In this document: positions 63,401 through 64,000 of the stretch, one piece after another
Numbering within the stretch: position 1 is the stretch's first letter
Layout of the letters: each line of letters begins with the position of its first letter
NCBI RefSeq assembly: GCF_963678635.1
Contig: NC_087064.1
Coordinates: 17,043,802-17,107,801, forward strand
Length of the DNA: 64,000 nt
Direction of reading: 5' to 3'
Origin: Symsagittifera roscoffensis
Taxonomy: Eukaryota; Xenacoelomorpha; Acoela; Convolutidae
Program-made: the position numbers and the translations under genes
Notes under the pieces: model-generated
What the model saw: only the letters and a program-made list of their open reading frames with translations
What the model was told of the DNA's origin: nothing
Databases searched by the model: none

Positions 63401-64000
63401 CGGAGGAGGATTTCAAACCTCAAAGAATAAAAATGAAGCGAGGTTCGACGAGCGGGCAGACCTGGGAAGTAGATGTTGGCAAAGAGTGGGTCTCAAGTGA
63501 ACATCAAGCTGTCGGGAAGCAAGTGACCAGTGATCCACTTGAGAAAAATAAAACCAGAAACACCTCCCGACCATGGTGGATAGCTCTCGAGACATTGAAG
63601 GAGATGGAAGGCTGTTTGAAGAAGTTGAACAGTGGAGTGGCTCGCAAACGATACAGCTGGGCCACCCAGCAGAAGGCTGAGGTCAACAAGATAGAGTTGG
63701 CAAACCAGCTGAAGAGATCCTGGCAGAACTTATTGAAGGATCATTTTGAAGAGGCGATGAGGACATCCTCATCGGCACCACCACTGATGGCGAATCCCTT
63801 TATCAGGACTGCAGGACAACTGATGTTCGCGTGGAGCCTGTTGGGGATAGAGCTGGAAACGCTGACTTCATACGACAAGTTGAAGCTGGGAGGAAAAAAT
63901 CTAGAGATATACCGAATGTTGATGCAGCACGTTGCCAAGGACAACTCAGGCTTGAGTCTGGCAAGGAGGAAGGATGCAACCTGTTTCTTGAGGTGGACGA
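57490..64000 (+). CDS. Giant third ORF of element 2 (at least 2170 aa) with one clear and one decayed SGNH-hydrolase domain
   Basis: I read every codon from ATG 57490 to the window end and found no stop; the ORF continues off the edge. Residues 147-226 form a charged coiled coil (DRDQAVLERDQARRELD). Residues about 395-575 are an SGNH/GDSL hydrolase: block I IIGDSLLR (Ser407), block III GTND (454-457), block V DGIH (Asp551, His554), so the catalytic triad is present. Residues about 820-1050 repeat the layout: AGSDFEG (831-836), PGAELNQML, then GMND (881-884) and IHLT (His1041), but block I is altered and the block V Asp is missing. The rest is helical or acidic and unrecognised, with a basic cluster RKRKRD near 1909. 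SGNH enzymes hydrolyse esters; CR1-like LINEs and rotifer Terminons are known to carry related domains. It occupies the usual env position. There is no signal peptide. Confidence 0.88.
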   Translation, partial: MADRYWKSMPSALKKPTLDELYRRLRDLDYTQVNERMAVMLNAILQLEDEGECRESATEAVLMVGYTTEGVSDQAQTRWLSWNVDGAIRGFDLARNPGLNNNTEYGAGEFPLPARPSVRPASQSTSKVPSMSRAQQTGEAYPDVSAMKKELERTQREKNKANLDRDQAVLERDQARRELDIMKAERLQAERVRENAANCEQLKQALERDQAKLERIQQQQRELDMQKGARPKERVVTVSRPESRMEVDEAPRSKGRFNLDRAAQEHMNEGLEVWIPPESTSSLRGMETQVIRPLMDVALPGYTPSSTPGSSGGSSRLKELQERLQLRNRESPVRVDLPSTWGEQPVRSVMISSYKKNTDGRYRKHNRIDWNPAQRERRDCFHDATWVEYFTYPRVPEGSVHLIIGDSLLRVLTRIQSHWQTGILSFAGAATPQMLATLEMLGMVSVYTVTLMVGTNDVSRGEARKVTRLHEKMSCILEEIRIQMDPSILTVCTVPYNMGADQHAVEMNTKVRSLNETIRKIHQRSVLPLRLLDVAEQMELTSFPDNASADGIHFDRPRGVEWLNDVFQKHICALETDLLETAQVTFGPPPNPPFFNPRSLSSRLGERADSRDSERNSRAKLPSTTPMEADEVTSATPQGSVMSSVVVAEKKRSEKPLETSRQKYEEKVKELDLEDLECRQELARALGLEQVSHEDLGRHKCVDWLKAHETRFSRAKLTETADLSGIPTRSMMGPINYRPLKSLGSPGLVVEPPKHRTSIARIRVATPAQLRVVDKLMNPREMELPDAEYEGAKLANDPRYGKPCGQAQMAKTLAVYDRADPAAARVVIVAGSDFEGTSPKLFWPETLIYTLPGAELNQMLTLVVAIKSEMPCEPELLLFAGMNDHLHATGFLEQLKGGEPTPKRIWEAIQTLFAAINEVQENVASRFGAKTRVAFTTSPGYSSMPLALQFVYAILILIAEGNGWRVLMAAPNRELEPTNLRLCKSELAAAWADVSHALRGFHELADILIVLDEVLLLEVSNFARQLKLSPILRDDHPVIIHLTASLWFRDMELTITSSTSRSRGPNNERQNVATSEKQLESMGNRLAQEGGRWPFLSPRLENATRKTREDAPPLVKQIWEFLEEQLGKAEEKGMTVGRFVTAANEVTIGGFWREHAWGELKTRRDHGILEFLSPCWGREFLTEVYSAKETIFDAFIQEMLNMPISLLLALYLVYPRYLFNMGPAYMFSRGVDALRIDGYLTLVLLTHGELASFHRLMRYGEPLAMGRTHSSIETYSYKCAAGLRTLLVQYLLMQNRHLTGEEKSPKTREEWRKVNGGMPLLTDLCLAMRSDPMGIIRGLGEVVTCIYGPAVTFAFPDPLVTAYRYSVTHVSLISVLDGTTLNWCQQEVLRAQMSNTVLFGKVKDPELIVYSFRGQMQCRMGGKREGPIETYPEFWNLNPLAANGQEILRIPAWTKSFELVKKELEAILEREALPTSIPEFPIVRRMTLGMNSSLVVPSSYARTTTEERQKEFTDGWDPLFIGYTAAIYFHTSDVKINSWTTQAKKIRGSMPPKFDVRDTLRVLKRAGLENQLLVWDDGRMIVEEGHVALKADAMLFATRKYRAPYGLELMERNREGKKLDAAGPLYVALTKGEATSSATPSPLPVDIPGDKKSGTVADRFKRIFERREAESGDESMDETLSEAGEDMEVGNTPEQKPTEVEFTAQELLKDLSEENWADTPTPPLTSSPRKYPEMSLTSENPNMGMIFLSTERREKNTFEGNRDAFLGTLDGDAWQKFLSEFNREVDEDTTLDNFKEELWDTVVKFGEPVLVGTGLEEKARVELLNKMVELRKSRKTREDKCKDSSTPKQKTDNKIIKCTRGDKVGTSNMIKSTNILKARAGGRQELAGEKEVESVMIPMTPPSKDVRSRKRKRDVEGMGSPSADAVSEKDLRETAPMVLARWKTAAYKSSYEPRKLLDIEKEMENPTSSVTEEDFKPQRIKMKRGSTSGQTWEVDVGKEWVSSEHQAVGKQVTSDPLEKNKTRNTSRPWWIALETLKEMEGCLKKLNSGVARKRYSWATQQKAEVNKIELANQLKRSWQNLLKDHFEEAMRTSSSAPPLMANPFIRTAGQLMFAWSLLGIELETLTSYDKLKLGGKNLEIYRMLMQHVAKDNSGLSLARRKDATCFLRWT

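Larger units (their letters stand above)
44941..64000 (+). mobile_element. Giant Ty3/gypsy retrotransposon (element 2), truncated by window end
   Basis: A second Ty3/gypsy element with Gag-Pol (48214-54723), integrase plus macro-like domain (54775-57015) and a giant third ORF (57490 to the end). The left edge is uncertain: GC content and character change between about 44.9 and 45.4 kb, and an AATAAA in 'ccaataaaaag' (about 45450) could mark LTR sequence. The matching 3' LTR is outside the window, so I cannot prove the LTR limits. The plus strand is purine-rich, opposite in character to element 1. With at least 16 kb from Gag to the window end plus about 3 kb of leader, it is very large for the group. 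Confidence 0.8.

Noticed and set aside
57482-63944. Many long open frames on the minus strand across the giant ORF (the longest at 62301-63299)
   Set aside because: They are shadows of a purine-rich coding strand: the plus-strand frame is open throughout and carries the recognisable SGNH motifs, while the antisense frames have Ser/Leu-rich low-information sequence.

Overview
The window reads as nuclear DNA of an invertebrate animal. It has AT-rich intergenic and intronic sequence, canonical GT-AG introns, metazoan-type host genes (a two-LIM protein, a CCDC12-like splicing factor, a molybdopterin/cytochrome b5/FAD oxidoreductase) and a dense load of eukaryotic transposons (LINE, hAT, Helitron, Ty1/copia relic, two very large Ty3/gypsy elements). 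I cannot assign the species.

Host layout. A minus-strand oxidoreductase gene starts near 43603. Its first visible exon runs to 42178 and ends just after the cytochrome b5 haem motif; the next exon that fits in phase and sequence is at 4940-4620. This implies one intron of about 37 kb. Two complete genes sit inside it: a plus-strand gene for a 119-residue two-LIM protein (exons 5551-5583, 13871-14060, 33556-33692) and a single-exon minus-strand CCDC12/cwf18-like gene (34422-33991) that converges on the LIM gene.

Repeats in the host part. A broken LINE lies at 841-2500. A 430-bp hAT-type element with perfect 8-bp target duplications is at 9520-9949. Two minus-oriented Helitron-like elements (10358-11889 and 36828-42015) share termini but differ in the length of an internal satellite array; the longer one carries nested 1.5-kb and 0.84-kb duplications. 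A Ty1/copia reverse-transcriptase relic is at about 35746-35990, with tRNA-like SINE pieces near 7.3 and 13.4-13.6 kb.

Element 1 (14497-33416) is an 18.9-kb Ty3/gypsy element inserted in LIM intron 2. Its 410-bp LTRs look identical and it has an ATTG target duplication. It encodes a small basic ORF, Gag-protease, Pol in the +1 frame, two tiny membrane ORFs, a 377-codon ORF with no ATG, a large Env-like glycoprotein and a 601-residue final ORF. Neighbouring ORFs often overlap by a few bases. The coding strand is very rich in A and C and poor in G.

Element 2 (from about 45 kb past the right edge) is a second Ty3/gypsy element with opposite, purine-rich strand composition. After a leader holding a 14-bp minisatellite come Gag-Pol (48214-54723), an in-frame amber stop inside the integrase zinc finger, and the rest of integrase fused to a C-terminal domain resembling a macrodomain (54775-57015). 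An uninterrupted ORF of at least 2,170 codons follows (57490 to the window end), carrying a clear SGNH/GDSL hydrolase domain and a second, decayed SGNH-like domain. This combination is the most unusual thing in the window.
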